A stretch of DNA of 12,342 nt from Candidatus Hydrogenedentota bacterium. GTDB lineage: Bacteria > Hydrogenedentota > Hydrogenedentia > Hydrogenedentiales > CAITNO01. A program made the position numbers and the translations under genes. Positions 6,475-12,342 of this stretch are shown piece by piece. The notes below the pieces were generated by a model, which searched no databases, had not been told where the DNA came from, and worked only from the letters and a program-made list of their open reading frames with translations. The stretch lies in NCBI GenBank assembly GCA_903922535.1, contig CAIXUF010001377.1, forward strand, positions 1 to 12,342, given 5' to 3'. How positions within the stretch are numbered: the first letter of the stretch is position 1; the number at the start of each line of letters is the position of its first letter.

Positions 6475-6585
6475 TGAGACGAATTCCGTATCCAGTACAA
6501 CATCCGCGTGCTGGTCGCAGGTGCCGCCGGGGACTGCGCCGCAATAGAGATGACCCTCGTGGGTAATGTCGATTTCAACGGCCAC
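6475..6585 (-). pseudogene. Internally deleted OsmC-family gene remnant
   Basis: The first 18 residues (MAVEIDITHEGHLYCGAV) match the start of the intact OsmC protein encoded at 8862-9278 at 15 of 18 positions. After a seven-residue junction (PGGTCDQ), the frame matches the last residues of that protein: HADVVLDTEFVS against HPDVVVETEFIS. The central roughly 100 residues, including the first redox cysteine region, are missing; one Cys is left near the junction. The normal stop is also lost, and the frame continues to 6175 as unrelated sequence. The ribosome site GGAG and a GTG start are preserved. A functional peroxidase is not possible; this is a decayed paralogue or an in-frame deletion product. 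Confidence 0.75.
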
Positions 6586-6681
6586 GGTTCATCTCCTCAA
6601 TGGGCCGAGAGCCCATTATGCTCCCCTTTGCCGCAATGGTACTGACAACCCCGAAGTTCCCATTCGGAGCCGGGTGGTGGT

Positions 6682-6711
6682 TTGGCAGGGCAAGTCTCCC
6701 AATGTTATACT
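6682..6711 (+). promoter_or_regulatory. Promoter of the toxin-antitoxin pair
   Basis: TTGGCA (6682-6687), an 18-base spacer and TATACT (6706-6711) form a good sigma70-type promoter. The expected start near 6718 would place the ATG at 6722 almost at the 5' end of the mRNA, or leave a leader of about 16 bases for the ATG at 6734. The -10 box overlaps the operator-like repeat described separately. Confidence 0.6.
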
Positions 6712-6723
6712 ACTCCGTAGTAT
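6707..6723. promoter_or_regulatory. Operator-like inverted repeat over the -10 box
   Basis: ATACTAC, TCC and GTAGTAT form a perfect 7-3-7 palindrome that covers five of the six -10 bases, the transcription start and the first bases of the toxin gene. Xre-type antitoxins of HigA2 type bind such palindromes to repress their own operon, so this is the likely autoregulatory site. That conclusion comes from position and symmetry. Confidence 0.6.
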
Positions 6724-7096
6724 GATTAAGCTCATGTTCGTTGAGACAAGAGTCTTCACAGAAAGCGTGAAGGAACTGTTGGGCGATGAGGCGTACCGCA
6801 CGTTTCAGAGCGAGCTGCTCCGCGACCCCGCGAAGGGTGAAGTGATTCCCGGTTGCGGCGGGCTCCGCAAAGTGCGTGTGGGGGATCCTGTGCGGGACAA
6901 GGGCAAGCGCGGAGGATTGCGGGCGATATACATCCATGTGCCCGACGCGGACCGGATAGTCCTTGTTGCCCTGTACGGCAAAGACAAGAAGGACGACTTG
7001 ACGGAAAATGAGAAGCGGGCGCTGCATGCGTTGGCTGCAACGCTGAAACAGGAGGCGCTTCAAAGCCTCCATCGAAAAAGGAAAGGCCGCTTATGA
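6722..7096 (+). CDS. higB: RelE-superfamily toxin, HigB2-like
   Basis: A protein of about 124 residues resembling HigB2-type mRNA interferases, which cleave mRNA in the ribosome A site. Family-like segments include FVETRVFTESVKELLGDEAY near the N-terminus, GGLRKVRV in the middle, then KRGGLRAIYI, a VALYGKDKKDDLT segment and a basic C-terminal tail. The Lys/Arg pattern in the two GGLR segments fits the catalytic surface of this family. ATG at 6722 is chosen because it lies just after the predicted start of transcription and gives a HigB2-like N-terminus; ATG at 6734 is a fair alternative. Earlier in-frame starts would precede the promoter. Toxin precedes antitoxin, as is usual for HigBA, and the genes overlap by 4 bases. 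Confidence 0.88.
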   Translation: MIKLMFVETRVFTESVKELLGDEAYRTFQSELLRDPAKGEVIPGCGGLRKVRVGDPVRDKGKRGGLRAIYIHVPDADRIVLVALYGKDKKDDLTENEKRALHALAATLKQEALQSLHRKRKGRL

Positions 7097-7440
7097 AGAA
7101 GAAAGCCAAAGACATGAGCGTCTTTGAACAGATCAAGTCCGGTCTGGAGGATGGTATTGCCTACTTTCGGGGCGAGTTGACGCTGGTCACCATCCCGGTT
7201 CCGGCCCCGCCGCCAAAAGCGACACCCGGGAAGATAGCAGCGCTGCGCCGCGATCTCCGCATGTCACAGTCCGTCTTCGCCGCGACCCTGAACGTGTCCA
7301 CAAGGACCGTGCAGAGTTGGGAACAGGGCCTGCGCGCCCCCAATCAGGCGTCCTTGCGGCTGCTTCAAATCATCCGAACCCAACCGTCCGTGGTTGACAC
7401 CTTCTTCGCTGAAAGAAGTTCGTCCGGCCACGCCCTCTGA
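7093..7440 (+). CDS. higA: Xre-family antitoxin, HigA2-like
   Basis: A 115-residue antitoxin partner of the preceding toxin. Residues 1-45 form an extended N-terminus (SVFEQIKSGLEDGIAYFRGE followed by Pro-rich sequence), which in HigA2-type proteins wraps the toxin. Residues 46-95 are a Cro/C1-type helix-turn-helix with MSQSVFAATLNVSTRTVQSW as the core. The start overlaps the toxin stop in ATGA, and AGGAAAGG upstream supplies the ribosome site, so translation is coupled. It probably represses the operon through the palindrome at 6707-6723. Confidence 0.9.
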   Translation: MKKKAKDMSVFEQIKSGLEDGIAYFRGELTLVTIPVPAPPPKATPGKIAALRRDLRMSQSVFAATLNVSTRTVQSWEQGLRAPNQASLRLLQIIRTQPSVVDTFFAERSSSGHAL

Positions 7441-7519
7441 ACACGCGAGAAGAAACACCATGGATGGTTCGCGTTTTCGGGGCATGCCATACTTGATTAC
7501 TCCCTCTCTTGGGCCTTTG

Positions 7520-7537
7520 GGCTCATCTTATCGAGCC
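7520..7537. other. Hairpin between convergent genes
   Basis: GGCTC, an 8-base loop and GAGCC lie in the 143-base gap between the antitoxin stop and the stop of the convergent sialidase-like gene. No T-run follows on either strand, so an intrinsic terminator is not established. A weaker pair, ACGCGA/TCGCGT followed by three T residues (7443-7477), is the only other terminator candidate for the toxin-antitoxin transcript. Confidence 0.25.
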
Positions 7538-7583
7538 GAACCTTCCACGTAATCTCAGGCCAATGTCCGCCTGCTGATGGTGC

Positions 7584-8840
7584 CTACCGGGGGATGGGTT
7601 GTGCTCCCGTTAAGAGGGCGTTGGGCCTGGACCAGAGAAGCCTTGCGGCGAAGAGGGTGCCGTCGGAACCGCGCTTCTCGCACTCGGGCGAGTACATGCA
7701 CTCTCCGACGGTGATCCAGGTCTCTTTCTCGCTGATGTTCGCGACGCCGAAGTTGCCGAGGCTGGCGCCGCGATCCGGCACGACGACCCGCTCCGTGGCG
7801 CGAAGCACGCACATCTTCACGGGATCAACCTGTGCGATGAACAGGGGGGCCCGGTTTCGGATGACGTGGTCATTGTTGGCGCCGCGCCGGGTGTACACCA
7901 GGAACAGGCCGTCACTGTGCGTGGCCCAGTGCTGCATGGTGTTGTAGCTGCCCAGTTCGGCGCCGTCGTCAAAGGTCCACGGTCGGACCGGGTCGAAATG
8001 CTGGCCATCGGTTCCGGAGGTCACGTAGCCTTTCACGTCGTTGCGCAGCGTGAGGCAGTAGCGGCCGCGATAGAAGGTCAGGGAAGGCTCGCAAAAACCG
8101 CGCGGCACATCGAGTTTGAGGTCGTCGCCCTGGCCGAGGAATGTGAGGGTTTCCCCGTCGAAGGCGCAGCGGAGAACCGTCACGGAGTAGCATTCGTTCT
8201 TCGCCTCCGATTGCGGCATGTAATACACCGGCAGCAACAGGGTGCCGTCCGGTTCGAGCACCCACTGGCACATGCCGGAACCGCTGTTGAAGAACTTGTC
8301 CTTGTCCGGCAGTTCGAGTTCCCGCCAGGGCTGCCATGCGTCCGTCTTCGGATCGTACACGGCATAGGCGGTTGTCCGCGGATAGGGCCGCGGCGCGAGG
8401 TGGCCGTTGGCGTAGTAGACCGTGTGGCCGGTGATCAGGAACTTTCCCGTGGGCGCGTGCCATCCCGACGTGAAATCACAGAGCCCCTTTGTGGTGCCGT
8501 CCGGTTGCGTTTTCGGCTCCATCTCAGAATGGGGCGTTGGACCGGTCCAGGTTGCGCCGAGATCATCGCTCCGGAGCGTGTGTACGCCCAGGTAAAAATC
8601 GCTGCTCTTGTTGTTCTCTTTCTGGGTCGTCACGAGGATCAACGGCGCGCCGTCCGGTCCCGCGCCCGGAATGCTGCCCGCCCACGCCTGCGCCCAGTCA
8701 TACACGCCGTCCCAGGATTGCAGCACTTTGTCCAGCTTGACATCGAATGACAAAGGTGCGGCGGTTGTCTCATCTGCGAAAGCGGAGACGCTTGGAAGGA
8801 CGGCAAACAAAGCAAGAACCAGAATGTTGCGCTTGGCCAT
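7584..8840 (-). CDS. Secreted sialidase-superfamily (BNR) protein
   Basis: A 418-residue protein with an N-terminal signal (MAKRNILVLALFAVLPSVSA) and a predicted six-bladed beta-propeller of the sialidase superfamily. One clear Asp-box, SDDLGATW, is at 91-98. Later landmarks are FCEPSLTFYRGRYCLTLRND (249-268) and YTRRGANNDHVIRNRAPLFI (316-335); I recall the latter as typical of exo-alpha-sialidase-annotated proteins in planctomycete-like genomes. A catalytic Tyr/Glu and Arg triad cannot be assigned with certainty, and the substrate may not be sialic acid. The start at 8840 is preferred over ATG 8852 because GGAGAG sits 4 bases before it and because it begins directly with a signal peptide. 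It lies 21 bases after the OsmC stop on the same strand, so the two are probably co-transcribed. Confidence 0.85.
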   Translation of the reverse strand: MAKRNILVLALFAVLPSVSAFADETTAAPLSFDVKLDKVLQSWDGVYDWAQAWAGSIPGAGPDGAPLILVTTQKENNKSSDFYLGVHTLRSDDLGATWTGPTPHSEMEPKTQPDGTTKGLCDFTSGWHAPTGKFLITGHTVYYANGHLAPRPYPRTTAYAVYDPKTDAWQPWRELELPDKDKFFNSGSGMCQWVLEPDGTLLLPVYYMPQSEAKNECYSVTVLRCAFDGETLTFLGQGDDLKLDVPRGFCEPSLTFYRGRYCLTLRNDVKGYVTSGTDGQHFDPVRPWTFDDGAELGSYNTMQHWATHSDGLFLVYTRRGANNDHVIRNRAPLFIAQVDPVKMCVLRATERVVVPDRGASLGNFGVANISEKETWITVGECMYSPECEKRGSDGTLFAARLLWSRPNALLTGAQPIPR

Positions 8841-8844
8841 CGGA

Positions 8845-8850
8845 CTCTCC
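8845..8850 (-). promoter_or_regulatory. Ribosome binding site deciding the sialidase-like start
   Basis: GGAGAG lies 4 bases before the ATG at 8840. The upstream ATG at 8852 overlaps this site and has no comparable ribosome site of its own. This favours the shorter protein that begins MAKRN. Confidence 0.6.
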
Positions 8851-8861
8851 ATTATCCCGTG

Positions 8862-9278
8862 TCACGAAGAAATGAATTCCGTTTCCACGACCACATCCGG
8901 ATGCAGGCTCTGTTTCACCGGGCACGTGTGCGCGGCATTTTCGAGGCTGGTGCGGTCTTTCTCCGACAGGGCCAAACCGGGCGGCAGCGTTATGGTGACA
9001 ACGAGCCTGCCGATGCGCCGCACCGGCACCGCCGTCATCTCCTTGATGACCTTCACCTTTGTGCCGGTCAGTTCCAGGCCCGTGCGCTGGGCCACGATTC
9101 CCATGATGGTAAGCATGCAGGTGCCCAACGCCGCGGCCACCAGGTCGGTCGGCGAGAACTGGTCGCCGGTGCCGCCGTTGTCCACCGGTGCGGTTGTGCG
9201 CAACCGGGCCCCGGAAGGTCCGTGGACGGCCCCGCAATAAAGTTGTCCCTCGTATGCGATGTCGATTTCAACAGCCAT
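8862..9278 (-). CDS. OsmC/Ohr-family peroxide-detoxifying protein
   Basis: A 138-residue cytoplasmic protein of the OsmC/Ohr family, which reduces organic hydroperoxides with a pair of redox cysteines. The motifs are SPTDLVAAALGTCMLTIMG with Cys54, and AHTCPVKQSLHPDV with Cys119. Both cysteines and the following conserved turn are present, and the length is normal. Within the family it looks closer to OsmC/YhfA-like proteins than to Ohr. AGGAG lies upstream of the ATG, and a promoter is visible at 9315-9343. The sialidase-like gene follows on the same strand after 21 bases. A truncated second copy is found at 6475-6585 with the same orientation and a similar ribosome site. Confidence 0.93.
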   Translation of the reverse strand: MAVEIDIAYEGQLYCGAVHGPSGARLRTTAPVDNGGTGDQFSPTDLVAAALGTCMLTIMGIVAQRTGLELTGTKVKVIKEMTAVPVRRIGRLVVTITLPPGLALSEKDRTSLENAAHTCPVKQSLHPDVVVETEFISS

Positions 9279-9314
9279 GATGTCATCTCCTGGGGTGGGG
9301 AACGATGGAACTCC

Positions 9315-9343
9315 ATTCTAGCCCAACTTCACCCAACCGGCAA
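9315..9343 (-). promoter_or_regulatory. Promoter of the OsmC-sialidase unit
   Basis: On the minus strand TTGCCG, a 17-base spacer and TAGAAT form a plausible sigma70-type promoter. It would give a leader of about 30 bases before the ATG at 9278. It is the best candidate in this intergenic region for the leftward genes. Confidence 0.5.
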
Positions 9344-9650
9344 AGGTTTCTTGTTTGGCGGGTTGGAAATGCACGTCCGGCCCGTTTTGGGTCCCGAAAG
9401 GGAAGGAAGACGCTACCGCACATTTTCGTTCAGCGGTTTGGCGTTTGGTGCGATTCCCCGCAATCGCGCTTTTGACAAGGATCTTGACCGCACACTCCCT
9501 GTGCGGAACCATTTGCGTGCCCCGCCCGTCCGGTGACCCGGGAACGTGTGTTTCTTTCCCCCAAAGTGCCCAGTATGATAGCATCCTGCCATACTTGACA
9601 GGACCATTTGCCCGGACTTTGCGGCGCTTTCAGCCGACCTCTCCGGGTTT
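9344..9650. other. Divergent intergenic region, OsmC side to isomerase side
   Basis: No supported gene is present; open frames on both strands here lack ribosome sites and family features. A stable hairpin CCGCACA-CTCCC-TGTGCGG (7-5-7) is at 9488-9506. A TATGAT at 9574-9579 could be the -10 of the rightward operon, but the matching -35 is poor. A TTGACA at 9595-9600 lacks a -10 at the right distance. The promoter of the isomerase gene is therefore unresolved. Confidence 0.4.
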
Positions 9651-9662
9651 GGGAGATTACCG

Positions 9663-10973
9663 ATGATTCTTTCCAGCATTCGTTGGCCTCTTGCCGTTTG
9701 TTTCTTGCTGTGTGCGGCCGCTCCGGCCCTGGCGCAGGCGCCGGATCTGAGCAAACTGGATATCGTGGAACGCTCCACACCCAACGGCCCCGTGGCGTTT
9801 GTGGACGATGTCGCCATCGGCCGCGACGAGTACATTGACACCTATCAGAAGCATGTGGCCGAGGTGGCGATCCTCACGCATGAGAGCAAGCCCAGCGACG
9901 AATTTCGCGTGCGCGCCGGGCTCACCACGCTGGGCGAACTGATCCGCCGCCAAATTCTCGTGGCCGAGGCGGGGAAGCGGGGCGTCAAAGTCACCGATGC
10001 GGAGGTGGAATCGGCCTACACGGAGAAACTCAAGCGCTTTCAGCAGGAAATGAAGAAACCGGACGGCTCCGTGCCCTCCGAGGAGGAGGTGCTCAAGACC
10101 GCGGAACAAACCCGCCAGGAGGCGCGGGAAAGCATGCGCCGCCAGGTGATCGAGGAGAAGATGGCCGAGCAAATCGCCAAAGAAAAGGCCGTCAAGGTGA
10201 CCGACAAGGACATCTCCGATTTCTACAGCAAGAAACCGGAACTGTTCAAGCGGACCGGGCAGATACACCTCAACCAGCTTCTGATTGTGCCCAAGGGCGG
10301 CCCGAAATCCGACGAGGACTCCTGGAAGGCGGCGGAAGAGACGGCCAGGCGCGCCCGCGCGCGCATTCTCGCCGGGGAAAAGTTCGACGCTGTTGCCCGC
10401 GACATGTCGCAGTCGCCCGACGCCGCCAAGGGCGGCGACATGGGCATGCTTGCCGCGGAGCAGCTTCCCCCGTTCTTTGTGAGTGTTGCCAAGGCGATGA
10501 AGCCCGGCGACATGAGCGAGCCCTTCCGCAGCCCCTACGGGGTGCATGTGATCCGGCTGGTGGAAACGGCGGACAGCAAGGATATCACCCTCGACGAGGC
10601 CAAACCGAAGATCCGCACCATGCTGGAGCAGATGCGCAAGGACGAGGCGGTGGACAAGTTCATCGAGCCTGTGGTGAACGACCCGAAACGTACGCAGATG
10701 TTCCTTCAGTTGGAGCGCACACTGGCCGCGCTCACCTTCGACCCCAAGGCGCCGAAGAAGCCCGAGCCGCAGGCGCAGGTTCCCGCAGCATCCGCCAAGA
10801 CAACGGATGCCGCCGCGGCCGCCACGGAGACGCCGCAGGCCCCGGCGAAGAAATCCGCCGAAAAGGCGGCCGACACCGGCACCAAGAAGTCCCAGACTCC
10901 GGCGGCGACCAAGAAATCGAAGAAGAAATCCTCGACGGCCGGGAAATCCGACACCAGCCAAAAGGCCCAGTGA
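9663..10973 (+). CDS. Periplasmic SurA/PpiC-like parvulin peptidyl-prolyl isomerase
   Basis: A 436-residue exported protein. Residues 1-25 are a signal peptide (cleavage near ALAQA). Residues 45-195 form a SurA-like helical chaperone region starting VAFVDDVAIGRDEY. Residues about 199-300 are one parvulin rotamase domain (IHLNQLLIV, SPDAAKGGDMGML, PFRSPYGVHVIRLVE). Residues 300-360 are a C-terminal helix with KIRTMLEQ. The last 75 residues (362-436) are a low-complexity Lys/Ala/Pro/Thr tail, strongly basic, which is unusual for SurA and may contact an anionic partner such as peptidoglycan or membrane; that is speculation. The start is set by GGGAG 7 bases upstream. It likely assists folding of secreted or outer-membrane proteins. 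The M23 peptidase gene follows after 4 bases. Confidence 0.92.
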   Translation: MILSSIRWPLAVCFLLCAAAPALAQAPDLSKLDIVERSTPNGPVAFVDDVAIGRDEYIDTYQKHVAEVAILTHESKPSDEFRVRAGLTTLGELIRRQILVAEAGKRGVKVTDAEVESAYTEKLKRFQQEMKKPDGSVPSEEEVLKTAEQTRQEARESMRRQVIEEKMAEQIAKEKAVKVTDKDISDFYSKKPELFKRTGQIHLNQLLIVPKGGPKSDEDSWKAAEETARRARARILAGEKFDAVARDMSQSPDAAKGGDMGMLAAEQLPPFFVSVAKAMKPGDMSEPFRSPYGVHVIRLVETADSKDITLDEAKPKIRTMLEQMRKDEAVDKFIEPVVNDPKRTQMFLQLERTLAALTFDPKAPKKPEPQAQVPAASAKTTDAAAAATETPQAPAKKSAEKAADTGTKKSQTPAATKKSKKKSSTAGKSDTSQKAQ

Positions 10974-10977
10974 CGGC

Positions 10978-12342
10978 GTGAACACGCCGGGGCATCCCTG
11001 GTTTCGCGCCACCGTCTTTGTCGCCCTGTTGTGGCTGGGGGCGGCGGATGGTGTGGCGGCACCGGACCGTCTCCCCTATCTCTGGCCTTTTGACCGCACA
11101 CCCGATCTTTCCTCCAGTTTCGGGGAGTACCGTTCCGGCCGGTTTCACATGGGGGTGGATCTGTCCACCAACGGCGCGATTGGCGTGCCCGTGCGCGCCG
11201 CGGCCGACGGCCATGTTTCCCGCGTGCGCTGTTCCCCCTGGGGCTACGGGAAGGCCGTCTATGTGACTTTCAACGACGGCCATACGGCCGTGTACGGCCA
11301 TCTGTCGGGCTTTCGCGACGATCTGCGGGACTGCGTGCGCCGCGAGCAGCACCAGCGCGAATCGTACACCGTGGAAATGGAGCCCGGCGCGGATGAGTTT
11401 CCCGTGAAGCGGGGCGGGGTAATCGCGTTCAGCGGCGACACCGGGATCGGCCCCGCACACCTGCATTTTGAGCTGCGCGACACGGCTGGCCGGGCCGTAA
11501 GCCCGCGCATGCTCGGCATGACCTGGCCCGATGCGGAGCCGCCCGTCTTCAAATCCGTGCTGGTGGCCCCGCGCAATCCCGCGTCGAGGGTGGAGGGCGA
11601 TGTGCTGCCGGTGGTGCGCAAGGCGGAGCATGGCAAGGACGGGCGGTGGACTTGCGCGCCGGTGTCTGTGCGGGGCGAATTCGCCGTGGCCGTCGACCTG
11701 GTTGACCCGACGCCGGCCGGCAACAAACTGGGCATCCACAACGCGAAGCTCATTGGCCCCGACGGCAGCACCGTTTTCGAGGTGCGCCACGACACCCTCG
11801 CCTACGACGAGCACGGTGTCGCTTTCGCCTACCATCCCGCCTTCAGCGAGGAGGGGCATTTCCTGCTGTTGTGGCGCTGGCCCGGCAATGCCGCCGCGAG
11901 CGACGCGGTCAGCCCCGGCGACGGCTGGTGCGGCACACCCGGCAAAGAAGGCCGCTACCGCATTGAAGTGGCCGACTTCATGGGCAATGCCGCAACGCTG
12001 GAACTGCCCATCAAGCCGGACGCGGACACAAGGACTGTCACCGAACCCGGCAACGCCAAATCCGTTTCGGACAAGGCCGACGGCGAACTGAAACTCGACG
12101 CGCCCGGCACCTTTCTGGTGGTGACGGCGGTCTTTCCCACGCCCGAAACGCGCGCGCCCGAACTGACCATCGACGGCAACGCCGCCGCCGACACACCTTT
12201 CTTTCCCGTGGACAAGCGCACCTTTCGCGCGGCGTGGCAGCCCGCCGCTCCGGGCGGACGGGTCATGATTGGCGCCAACCATCCGCGGCTTTCGGTGGCA
12301 CCCATGGCTGTGGAAACCGTCGCCTCCGGCGCGTCCCGCGGC
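10978..12342 (+). CDS. Secreted M23 (LytM-type) metallopeptidase, 3' end cut by the window
   Basis: A partial gene of 455 codons, open at the right edge. A GTG start 4 bases after the isomerase stop is followed by a signal-like hydrophobic stretch (residues 8-28, FRATVFVALLWLGAADGVAA). The peptidase domain spans about 45-170. It contains HMGVD (zinc ligands H57 and D61), VYGHLS with H108, and HLH (H161, H163), the complete M23 metal and catalytic set. M23 enzymes cleave peptide cross-links in peptidoglycan, or act as regulators of amidases when the set is degenerate; here it is complete. Residues beyond 180 are beta-rich and of unknown function. No strong ribosome site precedes GTG, so translation may depend on coupling to the upstream gene. 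Confidence 0.9.
   Translation, partial: MNTPGHPWFRATVFVALLWLGAADGVAAPDRLPYLWPFDRTPDLSSSFGEYRSGRFHMGVDLSTNGAIGVPVRAAADGHVSRVRCSPWGYGKAVYVTFNDGHTAVYGHLSGFRDDLRDCVRREQHQRESYTVEMEPGADEFPVKRGGVIAFSGDTGIGPAHLHFELRDTAGRAVSPRMLGMTWPDAEPPVFKSVLVAPRNPASRVEGDVLPVVRKAEHGKDGRWTCAPVSVRGEFAVAVDLVDPTPAGNKLGIHNAKLIGPDGSTVFEVRHDTLAYDEHGVAFAYHPAFSEEGHFLLLWRWPGNAAASDAVSPGDGWCGTPGKEGRYRIEVADFMGNAATLELPIKPDADTRTVTEPGNAKSVSDKADGELKLDAPGTFLVVTAVFPTPETRAPELTIDGNAAADTPFFPVDKRTFRAAWQPAAPGGRVMIGANHPRLSVAPMAVETVASGASRG

Noticed and set aside
6074..6547. 157-codon plus-strand frame
   Set aside because: It starts inside the 30-codon mini-ORF, runs through the terminator and across the OsmC remnant, and has no ribosome site or recognisable domain.
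6566..6721. N-terminal extension of the toxin to 6566
   Set aside because: It would begin upstream of the operon promoter, overlap the OsmC remnant start and exceed the normal family length.
9318..9584. 88-codon minus-strand frame between OsmC and the isomerase gene
   Set aside because: It has no ribosome site or homology that I recognise and overlaps the OsmC promoter.
9595..9600. TTGACA as the -35 of the isomerase promoter
   Set aside because: The sequence 17 bases downstream is TTTGCG, not a credible -10.
10732..12282. 516-codon minus-strand open frame
   Set aside because: It is antisense to the M23 gene, whose zinc motifs and signal peptide are convincing.

Overview
The window comes from a GC-rich heterotrophic bacterium, most likely a member of the Planctomycetota/Lentisphaerota/Hydrogenedentota-like groups. 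This is inferred from gene content only: a Tat-exported Gfo/Idh/MocA oxidoreductase, a giant secreted HEAT-repeat plus FG-GAP/VCBS propeller protein, and a secreted sialidase-like six-bladed propeller. No rRNA or other taxonomic marker is present. The high GC content produces many long spurious antisense frames.

Left part (1-5750, genes on the minus strand): a small palindromic intergenic repeat, a minimal nucleotidyltransferase (MNT domain, GSxARG...DxD) with no HEPN partner in view, and a two-gene operon. The operon encodes a 1190-residue exported protein (N-terminal beta-sandwich-like module, HEAT-like repeats, and seven DxNxDGxxD-type blade motifs of which one is degenerate). Two bases after its stop codon begins a Tat-signal Gfo/Idh/MocA dehydrogenase. 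Both look like parts of the extracytoplasmic carbohydrate or sugar-derivative metabolism typical of these phyla.

Middle part (5750-7580): an accessory patch. It holds a minus-strand terminator with no intact gene feeding it and a near-consensus plus-strand sigma70-type promoter (TTGACA, 17 bp spacer, TATATA). The promoter opens an approximately 320-nt unit that ends at a clear intrinsic terminator. That unit contains several stable hairpins and two tandem mini-ORFs (15 and 30 codons) with good Shine-Dalgarno sites. I cannot assign it to a known RNA or peptide family, and it is the best candidate for something undescribed here. Beside it lies an internally deleted second copy of the OsmC gene, then a HigB2/HigA2-type toxin-antitoxin pair whose -10 box lies inside a 7-3-7 inverted repeat.

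Right part (7584-12342): an intact OsmC-family thiol peroxidase gene with its own promoter, followed on the same strand by a secreted sialidase-fold protein (minus strand). Divergent from these is a plus-strand pair: a periplasmic SurA/PpiC-like peptidyl-prolyl isomerase with a Lys/Ala/Pro-rich tail, and, 4 bases later, a secreted M23 (LytM) metallopeptidase that runs off the end of the window. The last pair is probably an envelope-maintenance operon.
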